Assembly: GCA_036558645.1 (NCBI GenBank)
Contig: DATBFG010000064.1
Location: 1-64,000 of the forward strand
Direction of reading: 5' to 3'
Source: DATBFG01 sp036558645
GTDB lineage: Bacteria; Acidobacteriota; Terriglobia; Terriglobales; Acidobacteriaceae
DNA: 64,000 nt
Below, one piece after another: positions 35,322 through 45,012 of this stretch (the first letter of the stretch is position 1; every line of letters starts with the position of its first letter). The translations under genes and the position numbers were made by a program. The notes under the pieces are model-generated. The model searched no databases, had not been told where the DNA came from, and saw only the letters and a list, made by a program, of their open reading frames with translations.

Positions 35322-37643
35322 TCAAAAGTTTCTTCCAAATTGCAACCGGATCCCCGCTCGCGCCAGGATCGGGGGTCCAACCGTCAAGATCGGCGTGAGC
35401 GCGACGTCGTAACGCTTGTCGAACAGGTTTTCGGCAGCCGCGAAGACCTCGATACCAGGCCGCAAGCGATGCGACACGACTGCATCCATCACGAAAAATC
35501 GGCGCAACAGGAAAGTGTTCTGGTCGTCGTCGTACTGCTCTCCCACAAATCTCCCCTGGACGCCAATTGTTACCTGGGGATTCACGTAGCGCGCTTGCAA
35601 TGTGAACTGATTGCGGGGAACCTGCGGAATGTCATTGCCGACAAGAGAAGCATCCGCAGGAAAACTAACCACCGTCGCATCCGTGAATTCGTAACCGCCG
35701 GAAACACTCAGGGACCGGGTGATGTTGCCCGTGGCCTCGAATTCCACGCCCCGCGAGCGCGTTCGCCCCAAGTTCTGACGCTGTCGGGTGATCAGTGTAG
35801 GCGTGGTATCAATCGTGACGTTTGCGATCGAGCGGGTAATCTCGCTCCAAAAGAAATTACCGCGAAGCATCAGGCGCTGATTCCAGCCCGTAACGATGGC
35901 ACCGCCTTCGCCTCCAGTCAATCGCTCGGCCCGAAGGTCTCGATTCGCTTGCGTGACTACGCTTCCGACCCGAAAGCTGCGATAGAGCTCATTCAACGTC
36001 GGGCCGCGAAAAGAACGATAACCAGACGCCGTCAGCGATAGGTGGTTGGTCAGACGATGCAGGAGCGCGAGGCGCGGCGAGAAGAAGGTCTCGCTGCGAT
36101 CCGCAAACGGGGTGTACGTGACGGGAGCTGTTGGCGGGAAAGGCTGAAGCGCGGAGAACGCGTCAAAGTTCTGCCAGTGATCCACGCGCCCGCTGAATGT
36201 TAGCGTAGAGCGCGAGCCGATTTGAATGATGTCTTCCCCGTACGCTCCCCAGTTGTTTTCGCGTCCACCGGTACTCAGCATGCTGGTGAGATTCCCCTGA
36301 AAATAGCCGAGTTCATCGGTCTGGCCGTGAATGTTCCACGTCTCCACGCCTGCAACAAGGTCCTGTCGATCACCGAGCGCCTTCGTCCACTGCAGCGCGA
36401 AGCCGACACGCTGCGCGGGAACTTGCTGGCTGCGAGTGATGGTCTCGCTGTTCCGGTCCGAGGCAATTGCCGAAAAAATCTGGTCATAGCTCTGCCGGCT
36501 AACGTATCCACGAAGATCGAATGACCCGGCTTGATCGGAAATCCACTTGCCGCCGAGCGCCAGTTCGCGAATCGTCGTGCTATTGGTTTGCAGAGGAGTG
36601 CCATTGTCGCGATCTTCACCCAATAAGTTCCCACGCGCGTAAATGTTTCCCTGGCTAAATTTCCGTGAAACCGCCAATTCGCCGCTAGCGTGTTCCGAGG
36701 CAACTGGAGTATCGATGCTTCCTCGCAAATCGAACGGAATTGCGATATAGCCATCGGTATTGAACAGTTGTCCCGCCAGCGACGCGGCCCATGCACCGAA
36801 CGTCTTACTTCCAGCAAACGATAGGGTCGGGGAACTCTCGTTACCGTACGCAGCTTCTACTGAAAAGGCGTCTTCTTCTATCGGTTTACGCACGACGTTG
36901 ATCACACCACCGAGGGCATCGGATCCATAAAGATGCGATGCTCCCCCGCTTGCAGTCTCGATGCTGGCAATCTCCTCGCGAGGAACGCGATCCCAATACA
37001 CCCACCCCCCGAACGGATCATTCAGCGGAATACCATCCGCTAGAACAAGTGCCCGACTGGCGCCGCTCGCGCCAAGTCCGCGTAACGAGACTCCCTGCGT
37101 CGTGGGATTCGCGGTCCGGCTGGTGGTACGGCGAAAGAGGCTGAATCCGGGAACCTGCCGGAGGATGTCATCCACGGCAAGGGCTGGGGTAGAAGCAATA
37201 TCGTCGTGTGATAGAACGACTACGCTCGTTGGCGTTTCGAGAATGCGAGTGCCGATTCGATCGGCAGTTACTGTAATGCGCTCGGACGTAGGAGCTGGAC
37301 CCAGCGCGATGCCTAGCTGTCCTGAACCGGCTTGCCAGGGGATCGTACGAGTCTCGAAGCCGGAAGCCGATACCTGAAGTGAGCCGCTCTCTGCGTCGAC
37401 CCCAGAAAAGCTGAATGTGCCGTTCTGCTCGGTCAGTTGCTTACGTTCCTGCCCTCCGGCCTGCAAAACCACCTCGGCGGAGCCAATGGCAGCACCACTC
37501 TGGTCGGTAACCGTGCCGACCAAGCTTCCGGCGCTCTGGCCAAAGGCCAGCGCCCAAAACAGGCTGCAGGCTACAGCCAGCAGAAGAATCTGTCGGCCCA
37601 AATCCCCCCCAGTGACGGTCGGCTTGAGCGTTAACCTTAGCAT
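35322..37643 (-). CDS. TonB-dependent outer-membrane receptor
   Basis: 773 residues from the ATG at 37643 (GTG at 37655 possible). After the signal peptide (ILLLAVACSLFWALAFGQ) comes a carboxypeptidase-regulatory-like domain (GSLVGTVTDQSGAAIGSAEVVL), then the plug (TPTSVVVLSHDDIASTPALA, VSLRGLGASGASRALVLADG, LYGSDALGGVINVV) and a 22-strand-type barrel ending in a terminal phenylalanine (AGIRLQFGRNF). It imports a ligand with TonB/ExbBD energy; the barrel resembles vitamin B12/iron-complex and outer-membrane receptors of acidobacteria, but the ligand cannot be assigned. It heads a same-strand run with a 63-aa protein, M20 peptidase and lactonase, which hints at uptake of a peptide-like compound. 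Confidence 0.92.
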   Translation of the reverse strand: MLRLTLKPTVTGGDLGRQILLLAVACSLFWALAFGQSAGSLVGTVTDQSGAAIGSAEVVLQAGGQERKQLTEQNGTFSFSGVDAESGSLQVSASGFETRTIPWQAGSGQLGIALGPAPTSERITVTADRIGTRILETPTSVVVLSHDDIASTPALAVDDILRQVPGFSLFRRTTSRTANPTTQGVSLRGLGASGASRALVLADGIPLNDPFGGWVYWDRVPREEIASIETASGGASHLYGSDALGGVINVVRKPIEEDAFSVEAAYGNESSPTLSFAGSKTFGAWAASLAGQLFNTDGYIAIPFDLRGSIDTPVASEHASGELAVSRKFSQGNIYARGNLLGEDRDNGTPLQTNSTTIRELALGGKWISDQAGSFDLRGYVSRQSYDQIFSAIASDRNSETITRSQQVPAQRVGFALQWTKALGDRQDLVAGVETWNIHGQTDELGYFQGNLTSMLSTGGRENNWGAYGEDIIQIGSRSTLTFSGRVDHWQNFDAFSALQPFPPTAPVTYTPFADRSETFFSPRLALLHRLTNHLSLTASGYRSFRGPTLNELYRSFRVGSVVTQANRDLRAERLTGGEGGAIVTGWNQRLMLRGNFFWSEITRSIANVTIDTTPTLITRQRQNLGRTRSRGVEFEATGNITRSLSVSGGYEFTDATVVSFPADASLVGNDIPQVPRNQFTLQARYVNPQVTIGVQGRFVGEQYDDDQNTFLLRRFFVMDAVVSHRLRPGIEVFAAAENLFDKRYDVALTPILTVGPPILARAGIRLQFGRNF

Positions 37644-38025
37644 AGGAATTCGCACGGATTGCTGCGCCTAGTTGTAATCATTGACTGTAAGTCATTGACG
37701 GTAAAGGTGCACGAGCGTTCGTGGCCCGTTCGTGGTAGGGCACCTACCCGTTCGTGCCATTTACGTTGTATGGGATCGAACATACTCTACCTGTGAGCAG
37801 ACTTCGGGGGAGGGCTGTTCAGCGAGCGCCTCGTGACTCAAACTGAGTTCGAGGCGTTTTGTTTTGTCCGCAAACCGCATCCTCTACTTCCACAAATTTT
37901 TTCTCCTTCCATGACGGTTTTCACGATTACTCCACGCATTGCGGGGTGAGCGGTCGTGGGTCGCAATTCCGATCGTGAAAATCGCTACTGGGTTCCGGGG
38001 TTTCAGTTCTTCCAGGAGAATTCAC
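37644..38025. other. Intergenic region with short repeats between divergent genes
   Basis: About 380 bases. The octamer CGTTCGTG occurs three times (around 37716, 37728 and 37749) beside a GGTAGG-GCA-CCTACC hairpin at about 37735-37749. An orphan plus-strand terminator lies at 37827-37866 (separate entry). The ribosome binding site of the next gene stands at 38014-38019. Confidence 0.55.
37827..37866 (+). terminator. Orphan intrinsic terminator (possible sRNA end or attenuator)
   Basis: CGCCTCG (37827-37833) pairs with CGAGGCG (37850-37856); inside, ACTCA pairs with TGAGT, and TTTTGTTTTG follows. It is oriented on the plus strand, yet no plus-strand gene lies upstream, since the TonB receptor points the other way. 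It could end a short RNA or attenuate transcription into the gene at 38026. Confidence 0.7.
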
Positions 38026-39738
38026 ATGCTCATAAACAAGCACCTTCCGACAAGAATCTGCTTGCACGCCGACACAGCGCCTCACAAATACCGGCGCTCC
38101 TTCGCTATCACGGTAGGAACCATGTTCCTTGTGCTGCAACTCTGCACCGCACTGGTCAGCGCTCAGACTTATACGCCTCTATACAACTATCCGGTCGGTG
38201 CGGGGTCCTACAGCGGCATTCTGCCCTATGGACAGATGTCGCAGGGTCGCGACGGAAAGTTCTACAGCACCGTACAGAATTCCGGAGTCACCGACCGAGG
38301 TACTGCATTCAGCATGACGACAACGGGGCAGTTCACGGGCCTGCATGACTTTTGCCTGCTGGCAGGCTGCACCGACGGTTCCTATCCAGATGGAGGATTG
38401 GTTCTCGGCGCCGATGGGAACCTTTGGGGCACCACAACCAATGGAGGCACAAGTAATGAAGGTACGGTCTTCAAAATGACGCCTTCCGGCAATGCAACCG
38501 TGCTTTGGAGTTTTAACGCCCGCAACAGTGAGCAAGGTTATCCATATCACCCGGTGTTGTTGGCTCAGGATGGCAACTACTGGGGAACGGATCCGGGCGT
38601 CTATTCGGGAACTTATGGCGTCCTCTACAAGATCACGCCTGCGGGCGCTCTCACCGCTTTTCCCTTTAACTACACCAACGGAAAGAACCCTAACCTTCCA
38701 ACGCAAGGAACAGATGGAAACTTTTACGGCGTCGCACGAGGCGGCGGAGCCCACGGCTTCGGCACGGTTTACAAAGCGACGCCTTCCGGCGTCATTACTG
38801 TGCTGCATGACTTTGCCGCGGGCGTCCTCGATGGGAATCTGCCAGTCGGCACTCTCGTGCAAGGGAATGACGGGAATTTTTACGGCATGACATATGCCGG
38901 CGGTGCAAGCAACCTGGGTACGATCTTCAAGATCTCAAAGACCGGCAATTTCTCGCTGATCCATAGCTTCACGGGCTGGGGTTTTGGAGACGGAGCACTT
39001 CCCTACACCGGTCTGGTATTGGGGACAGACGGAAACTTCTATGGGTCGACCGCGAACGGCGGCACCAAGAACGCCGGCGCCCTCCTTAAACTCACGCCCT
39101 CGGGTACGGTGACCACCCTGTACAGCTTCTGTGCGGTCACATGCAGTGACGGTTATTATCCGGAAGTTCCGCTGGTACAACACACGAATGGAAAGTTCTA
39201 CAGCAACAGCACCGGCAACTCTCTTGGCGGCGCGGAATTCTTCAGCCTCGACGTAGGACTCAAACCGTTCGCAGGACTTGTTACCTGGACAGGCAAGGTT
39301 GGAAAGACGATCGGCATCCTTGGACAGGGTCTTACGGGAACGACTAAGGTTAGTTTCAACGGAACCAACGCTAGCTTTACCGTGTCCTCCGACACCTTTC
39401 TCACGGCCACAGTGCCCTCTGGTGCGACCACCGGGTTCGTGAACGTTACGACTCCGGGCGGCGTGCTGAAGAGCAATCGCAAGTTCCTGGTTATGCCGGG
39501 AATCTTGAACTTCAACCCAACCAGTGGACAGGTCGGAGCGTCCGTCACAATCACTGGCACCAGTTTTACGGGCGCCACCGGAGTTGCATTTGGTGGAATC
39601 GGCGCAACCTCCTTCTCGGTCGATTCCGATACTCAGATTACGGCCACTGTTCCCACGGGAGCTAAAACGGGAAAGATCTCTGTCAAGACCCCTGGCGGCA
39701 CGGCCACAAGTTCGGGCACTTTCACCGTACTACCCTGA
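38026..39738 (+). CDS. Secreted Gloeo/Verruco-repeat protein with IPT/TIG domains
   Basis: 570 residues from the ATG at 38026; AGGAGA stands 6 bases upstream and a signal sequence follows (about 25-50, ending VSAQ), so the longer frame from 37939 is rejected. About seven copies of a 35-55 residue Gloeo/Verruco (TIGR03803-type) repeat follow, with cores such as DGNFYGMTYAGG, GTIFKISKTG and DGNLWGTTTNGG; these probably form a beta-propeller. Two IPT/TIG Ig-like domains close the protein (about 405-570; TGTTKVSFNGTNASF, ITGTSFTGATGVAFGG). The layout indicates a cell-surface or extracellular protein; binding partner unknown. Confidence 0.9.
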   Translation: MLINKHLPTRICLHADTAPHKYRRSFAITVGTMFLVLQLCTALVSAQTYTPLYNYPVGAGSYSGILPYGQMSQGRDGKFYSTVQNSGVTDRGTAFSMTTTGQFTGLHDFCLLAGCTDGSYPDGGLVLGADGNLWGTTTNGGTSNEGTVFKMTPSGNATVLWSFNARNSEQGYPYHPVLLAQDGNYWGTDPGVYSGTYGVLYKITPAGALTAFPFNYTNGKNPNLPTQGTDGNFYGVARGGGAHGFGTVYKATPSGVITVLHDFAAGVLDGNLPVGTLVQGNDGNFYGMTYAGGASNLGTIFKISKTGNFSLIHSFTGWGFGDGALPYTGLVLGTDGNFYGSTANGGTKNAGALLKLTPSGTVTTLYSFCAVTCSDGYYPEVPLVQHTNGKFYSNSTGNSLGGAEFFSLDVGLKPFAGLVTWTGKVGKTIGILGQGLTGTTKVSFNGTNASFTVSSDTFLTATVPSGATTGFVNVTTPGGVLKSNRKFLVMPGILNFNPTSGQVGASVTITGTSFTGATGVAFGGIGATSFSVDSDTQITATVPTGAKTGKISVKTPGGTATSSGTFTVLP

Positions 39739-39774
39739 GAGTTGGCTGCCCGTTGGGGGAAACGAACAGCTGAG

Positions 39775-39810
39775 GGATGGCATCTTCAAGCGTACGTGAG
39801 GATGCCATCC
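39775..39810. terminator. Terminator-like hairpin between convergent genes
   Basis: A perfect 10-bp stem, GGATGGCATC (39775-39784) with GATGCCATCC (39801-39810), and a 16-base loop. It lies between the Gloeo/Verruco-repeat gene and the convergent glycosidase gene and could serve both. There is no T-tract on either side. Confidence 0.65.
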
Positions 39811-39825
39811 TGCCCGAATACAAAT

Positions 39826-41988
39826 TCAAAAAGTTCCCCGCAGCACTGTCACAGACGCTTTCGGAAGTCTGAACTCCGTCTGCGGCCCTCCCGAAATAGT
39901 GCGAGCCACCGGCGGCCCGTCAGGATCGGCATGACTATTCGGCCCATCGTTGATCCAAACATATTGCTCACTGCCGAAGGTCACCTGCGTGACGGGTCCC
40001 GCGAATGAGCTGGGCCTCTTTTTGCCTGCATCCTCAAACGCCACTCGTATCGTGTGCGGGCTATTCTCGTCGCGATTCACCAGCATCACTGACCAATTTC
40101 CATCCGGACGATGCACTGCATAGGAGGTCACCAGCTGATTGCCTTCCGCATCCTTGATATCGAGCGCTGACGGGAACATATGGTGCATGCCGGCCCGGTG
40201 CTGCACCCATTCCAGGTTGATCATGTGTGCAGCGAAATAAGGGGAGGTGTATCCGTTGATGTCATAGCGCTCGTTCGAGACAAAGTTCGACCACGATGCC
40301 CAGCCTAGGCAGGTATCGTGCACACCTTGGGGCTGGATCGGAGAATGATAAAAAGCCCCGCCCCCACCTTCAAAGAATGATCCCACATTATCCGCAAGCC
40401 AGAGAGCCGCAAAGATTGTTGTCATCGGGCCTGTCAGGCCAGCGGCCAAATGATTCTCCGTAACCATCAGCGGAACGTCCTTGGGGACGCCGTCATCCCG
40501 CCAGACTTGCAGAATGTGCTTCATCAGCTGAGGCTCTTTGTACAAGCTCTTCCAGGTGATGTCGCACGGTTCGAATGGATAGTGCTCGAAGGAAACAAAA
40601 GAAAGATCCGAAAGCCGGTTATGTGATTTCAGGTAGTCGATGAAACGCTCCATCCATGAAGTACGGCCCCGCGCATCCGGCCACAGCGTGATGTCTTCAT
40701 TCACACCTTCAAAAATTGGGCCGCCGAGCTTGAGCTTCGGATCTACCTTGTGCAGGGCCGTAGCCCATTGCAGATAGAGCGCGGCGTAGTCTTCGGGCAT
40801 GGCATGCTTGCCGTCGGGCTCTTCCCCCATCTCGATGTAGCCGATGGGATAGCCACGTTTTTCAATGTAGGCAATCTGTGCGGCCGCATCTTCCGGAGTT
40901 CCGTAAAGCATCGTCACCGGAATCATTGCGGGAAGGTTGTTGGTGATGCCGCTGCGGAAGAAGATGTCGAATCCCGAGTGCTGATAATCTCCGCCCCAAC
41001 GGACATCGTCCGCAGAATGCCACGGGTCGATGGAAGATACGCAGTACGTGATCAAGGGATCAGCGGGATCGCTGGATGCCTCTGTGAAATTTCCAGTTGT
41101 GTCAACTAAGCCTGCAGCGATATCGCGAATCGCGTACCCGACGCAGTTGCGGACATCGCTCGCCCCATGTTCATCACAGGTATTCGACGACTCTGTCATC
41201 AGGATGCGAATGTATCGCGTCGACACCGCCGTGTCGGCGAGCTTCAGGGTCGCCGTGCCGCCCTTTGAGTTCTGGATTTTGCCCGAAGAAAACAACTTCC
41301 ACTCGCCCTTGGGTCCGCCGTCAAAATCAAGGGCGTGTGTTCCCACCCAGTACTCGACCTGATACGTTGTCGCATACGGATTCTCCCAGCCAATCCGAAT
41401 AGCGTTTACCGATTTCTCTTTTTGCAGGTCGACAACTACCCATTGCGGATGGAGTGCATCACTTTCGCCGGTGAATTTGCTTGTGAGATATGGGTTGCTC
41501 TTCCAGTTGCTCAGGTTCGGCCCCTGAACCGGACGATCGCCGCTTGTAGCGAAACCACGATGTGGAAGCGCATAGGCGAGGATGTACTTGATCGGATCTT
41601 TGAGGTCCGTGCTGCCGGTAAAGTAGCCGCTTCGGTGGGCTTCATCGCTCCAGGTGCCATTCTCTGTCCAGTGCCACGCACCCATGCGCAACTCGGTGTT
41701 GTTCCGATAAGTAATTGGTCCCCAGCCGGCTGAGAGAGCCTCCTGCACGATGTGCGGCGTATAGACGCGATCGATATCGACGCGGGAGAGCACATCCATC
41801 GAACTGCCGAGCGCGCTATCGGGATCGAAGGAATTGATGACATGCGACGGAGTGATATCGACATGCAGAGTTGCTGGCTCTGTTTGGGCCTGAGCGAGTA
41901 GTGCCACCGGCGTGATAACTTGCGCCACCAACATGAGTACTGAGCACAAATGAAAACGCTTCCACGTAGTGGAAATTCGAGCAGGCAT
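39826..41988 (-). CDS. Exported glycoside hydrolase (clan A type) with discoidin-like insert
   Basis: 720 residues from the ATG at 41988, supported by AGGAG 7 bases upstream and the following signal peptide; the frame stays open to 42105. A TIM-barrel of the retaining clan-A type is suggested by IGYIEMGEEPDG (40811-40840, probable acid/base Glu) and LMVTENHLAAG (40440-40470, probable nucleophile Glu), together with LSFVSFEHYPFEPC. An F5/8-type (discoidin, CBM32-like) segment sits near residues 185-290 (HPQWVVVDLQKEKSVNAIRI, TRYIRILMTESS). The C-terminus is a beta-sandwich. The exact GH family is not clear to me (GH39/GH79-like are candidates). It is divergent from the deacetylase gene. Confidence 0.75.
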   Translation of the reverse strand: MPARISTTWKRFHLCSVLMLVAQVITPVALLAQAQTEPATLHVDITPSHVINSFDPDSALGSSMDVLSRVDIDRVYTPHIVQEALSAGWGPITYRNNTELRMGAWHWTENGTWSDEAHRSGYFTGSTDLKDPIKYILAYALPHRGFATSGDRPVQGPNLSNWKSNPYLTSKFTGESDALHPQWVVVDLQKEKSVNAIRIGWENPYATTYQVEYWVGTHALDFDGGPKGEWKLFSSGKIQNSKGGTATLKLADTAVSTRYIRILMTESSNTCDEHGASDVRNCVGYAIRDIAAGLVDTTGNFTEASSDPADPLITYCVSSIDPWHSADDVRWGGDYQHSGFDIFFRSGITNNLPAMIPVTMLYGTPEDAAAQIAYIEKRGYPIGYIEMGEEPDGKHAMPEDYAALYLQWATALHKVDPKLKLGGPIFEGVNEDITLWPDARGRTSWMERFIDYLKSHNRLSDLSFVSFEHYPFEPCDITWKSLYKEPQLMKHILQVWRDDGVPKDVPLMVTENHLAAGLTGPMTTIFAALWLADNVGSFFEGGGGAFYHSPIQPQGVHDTCLGWASWSNFVSNERYDINGYTSPYFAAHMINLEWVQHRAGMHHMFPSALDIKDAEGNQLVTSYAVHRPDGNWSVMLVNRDENSPHTIRVAFEDAGKKRPSSFAGPVTQVTFGSEQYVWINDGPNSHADPDGPPVARTISGGPQTEFRLPKASVTVLRGTF

Positions 41989-42166
41989 AGCATGGCTCCT
42001 GAGGTTTGGCGGCAAATCATAGCACCTCGTCGCATGCAGGGATGTGAGTCGCGCGCAAGAAAGTACGGCGTTTTTCACTCTGCGAAAAGCAACGGAGATC
42101 AGCAACTCGCCTAACGTGTTCTAATACCCGCGTGAACTGACGTTTTCGGCCAGGAGGGTTGTTGCT

Positions 42167-43132
42167 ATGAAAGCGCGCTTCCTTGTCCTCATACCCCTTC
42201 ACGTTTTCACATGCGCTCTCGTTTTGTTCGCCCAGACTGCCAAATCGCCAGACCGCGCCGTGGCCATCACCATCGATGACTTGCCCGCCGGGGCAGCAAA
42301 CACGATGGATGCCGCCACCATTCTCGACATGACCACGCGACTCCTGACTACTCTCCGCGATCAGAAGGTTCCTGCCGTCGGTTTTGTGAATGAAAAGAAG
42401 CTGTACAAGTTCGGAGAAGTCGACCAGCGGATTCAGGCGTTGCAGATGTGGCTCGATTATGGCTTTGAATTGGGCAATCACACATACAGTCATCTGTCGT
42501 TGAATCAAGTTGGGTTGAAGGCCTGGGAGGACGACATCATTCAGGGCGAAAGCGTTACTCGCATGCTGCTCGAGCAACACAAAATGAAGCTCCGATACTT
42601 CCGGCATCCTTTCCTAGACACCGGGCGAGACCTTCAGACCCGACGGGAAGCGGAAGCCTTCCTGGTTGGCCGTGGTTATCGCATCGCCCCCATCACGCTT
42701 GACGCGTGGGACTGGATGTATGCCGGAGTATACGAAGACGCGCGAAAGCGGGGAGACACTGCCCTTCAGCAGCAATTGACCAAGAGCTATCTGGAATACA
42801 GCAACGACGTGTTCGCTTATAACGAGCAGCTTGTGAAACAGCTTATAGGTTACGAACCAAAACAGATTCTGTTGCTGCATGGCAATCAATTGGAGGCCGA
42901 CCATATCGGCGAACTGCTGGACGTCATGCGAAAACGTGGCTATCGATTTATCACTCTTGAAGAAGCCCTCAGTGACCAGGCATACAGCCTGCCCGATACC
43001 TACGTTGGAGAAGAGGGAACAGGCTGGATCGACCACTGGGCAATTTCTTTGGGCAAACCTCCCCAAGGCGCACCGGTCTTTCCGCAGTGGGTCATTGACC
43101 GATCCAAGGCCCTACATCTACCCCAACCATGA
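42167..43132 (+). CDS. Polysaccharide deacetylase family protein (NodB/CE4)
   Basis: 321 residues with a signal peptide (about 1-23) and the NodB catalytic motifs: TIDDLP with Asp37/Asp38 (motif 1), HTYSH with His105 and His109 (motif 2, metal ligands) and RHPF (motif 3) near 149. A later LLLHGNQLEADHIGELL segment is motif-5-like. It should remove N- or O-acetyl groups from an extracytoplasmic polysaccharide or peptidoglycan. An AGGAGGG ribosome binding site lies 10 bases before the ATG. It is divergent from a glycosidase gene, and a GH2 glucosaminidase elsewhere in the window would suit deacetylated products, but no direct link is shown. Confidence 0.88.
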   Translation: MKARFLVLIPLHVFTCALVLFAQTAKSPDRAVAITIDDLPAGAANTMDAATILDMTTRLLTTLRDQKVPAVGFVNEKKLYKFGEVDQRIQALQMWLDYGFELGNHTYSHLSLNQVGLKAWEDDIIQGESVTRMLLEQHKMKLRYFRHPFLDTGRDLQTRREAEAFLVGRGYRIAPITLDAWDWMYAGVYEDARKRGDTALQQQLTKSYLEYSNDVFAYNEQLVKQLIGYEPKQILLLHGNQLEADHIGELLDVMRKRGYRFITLEEALSDQAYSLPDTYVGEEGTGWIDHWAISLGKPPQGAPVFPQWVIDRSKALHLPQP

Positions 43133-43239
43133 GTCACGAATGTTGTCTTTCCCATTTCGATTACCTTGGTTCGCTACATTCACAAGAATCCAGTTGCGAA
43201 AGGTAAGTACCCCTAATAGGGTCTGAGCCAAAGCAACTT

Positions 43240-45012
43240 TTGTTTGTGATTTACACAAGGAAAAGCTTCTTCGTTCTTCTTCGCGTAGTGGGGCTTTCTA
43301 GACAGTGCTGGATGCACCTCGCATGCATCGCGCTGTTGAGCATGCTCACCCTACCGCTCACACTACTTTATCCTCTGCCTTTGAAGATCGTCGTCGATAC
43401 AGTGTTGGGTTCGAAGCCGTTGCCGGCATTTCTTGTTCCTTTCATTCCCAGAGCTCATTTGCAGGCCGATACCCTTGCGGCAGCAGTCATGATTCTCTTA
43501 GGGATTGCAGCCATCGTAAATCTGCAGAGCTTGGCGAGTTGGTGGTTACAAACCTACGTCGGAGAGCGTTTGGTATGGGACTTTCGCGCTCGATTGCTCC
43601 ATCACGTTCAGCGACTACCCTTGGCGTTTCACGATCGATACGGCGCAACCGATTCTGTCTACCGCATTCAGCATGACGCGCCTTCTATTCAGTACGTAAT
43701 CGTTCAAGGCATCATTCCCCTGGCTACCGCGATTTTCACACTCATCGGCATGCTCTATGTGACGTTGCGGATTGACCGCTCCTTGGCCTTGCTTGCCCTC
43801 GGCATCACACCAGCATTATGGCTGCTTTCCTGGGCAGGAGGACGCCTGGTGAGGGTTCGTGCCGAACATGTGAAGGAACTCGATACGACAGCCATGTCCG
43901 TAATCCAGGAAGTCATGGGATCGATTCGCATCATCAAGGCTTTCGGCCAGGAGCGCAGGGAATACGAGCGGTTCGTTAGACACTCCGACAAGAGGGCCGC
44001 CGGGCAGATCCGATTGTCGCTCCTACAGGCCGGATTCAATACGTCCATTGGATTAACCATAGCGGCTGGCACAGCAGGAGTCCTATACATCGGCGTACGG
44101 CACGTCCAGGCGGGCGTCTTGACCATCGGCTCTTTGTTAATGGTGATGGCATATGTCGCTCAGATGTATCAGCCCTTGCAGTTGCTCACGGGAAAGATGA
44201 CCGATCTTCAAGCATGGTTGGTGAGCCTGGAGCGCGCCCTGGTTCTCCTGGAACAGAGCCCTGAGATCGAAGAAAAAGACCATGCCCAACCATTAACGAA
44301 CGCCTTGGGTGAGTTTGAATTTCAAGACGTCTCGTTCCAATATCCAGGAACCACGCAGGGATTGCACAACATCTCCTTCCGTATCCCGGCGGGAGCACGC
44401 GTGGGTATCGTTGGCACGACGGGGGCAGGCAAAACCACGTTGCTGAACCTCATCATGCGGTTCTACGACCCAACGTATGGACGAGTATTACTCGATGGTA
44501 TTGACATCCGTGAATTGCGGATCGCGGATCTCAGACGACAGTTCGCCGTGGTTCTGCAAGAGCCGGTGCTATTTGGAACCAGCATCGCAGAGAATATCGC
44601 CTATGGAAAACCGGACGCTACAAACGATGAGATTGTAGCTGCCGCGAAACTTGCCTGTGTGGACGAGTTCGCCAGCAACCTTCCTCATCAGTATGAAACG
44701 ACCATCGGGGAGAGAGGCTCTCGTTTATCAGGCGGGGAACGTCAGCGGCTCTCACTGGCACGAGCTTTCCTTCGGAATAGTCCAATTTTGATTCTTGATG
44801 AGCCCACCAGTTCCGTAGACGTCCAAACCGAACGATCCATCATGGATGCAACCGAGACTTTGATGCAGGGCAGAACAACATTCATGATCGCTCATCGATT
44901 AGAGACCCTGAAGAGCTGTGACACCATTCTCGTGCTGGAAGATGGAAGGTTGATCGAAGTCAGACAGCTTTCCAGTTCTGATACGGCCCGGACCGCGCGA
45001 GTTGGAATATGA
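43240..45012 (+). CDS. ABC exporter, fused membrane and ATPase domains
   Basis: 590 residues. Six membrane helices fill the first 330 residues (ABC type 1 exporter fold), then the ATPase: Walker A GTTGAGKTT at about 391-399, Q-loop VVLQEPVLFG, signature LSGGERQRLSLARA, Walker B ILILDEPTSS and H-loop MIAHRLET. It resembles MsbA/lipid-glycan or peptide exporters that act as homodimers. The start is uncertain: TTG at 43240 or GTG at 43246, with no good ribosome binding site. Directly ahead of an epimerase and two glycosyltransferases, it may export a glycolipid or surface glycan, though 285 bases separate it from them. Confidence 0.88.
   Translation: MFVIYTRKSFFVLLRVVGLSRQCWMHLACIALLSMLTLPLTLLYPLPLKIVVDTVLGSKPLPAFLVPFIPRAHLQADTLAAAVMILLGIAAIVNLQSLASWWLQTYVGERLVWDFRARLLHHVQRLPLAFHDRYGATDSVYRIQHDAPSIQYVIVQGIIPLATAIFTLIGMLYVTLRIDRSLALLALGITPALWLLSWAGGRLVRVRAEHVKELDTTAMSVIQEVMGSIRIIKAFGQERREYERFVRHSDKRAAGQIRLSLLQAGFNTSIGLTIAAGTAGVLYIGVRHVQAGVLTIGSLLMVMAYVAQMYQPLQLLTGKMTDLQAWLVSLERALVLLEQSPEIEEKDHAQPLTNALGEFEFQDVSFQYPGTTQGLHNISFRIPAGARVGIVGTTGAGKTTLLNLIMRFYDPTYGRVLLDGIDIRELRIADLRRQFAVVLQEPVLFGTSIAENIAYGKPDATNDEIVAAAKLACVDEFASNLPHQYETTIGERGSRLSGGERQRLSLARAFLRNSPILILDEPTSSVDVQTERSIMDATETLMQGRTTFMIAHRLETLKSCDTILVLEDGRLIEVRQLSSSDTARTARVGI

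Noticed and set aside
35268..36041. 257-codon plus-strand frame
   Set aside because: Shadow of the TonB receptor gene, basic and low complexity in translation.
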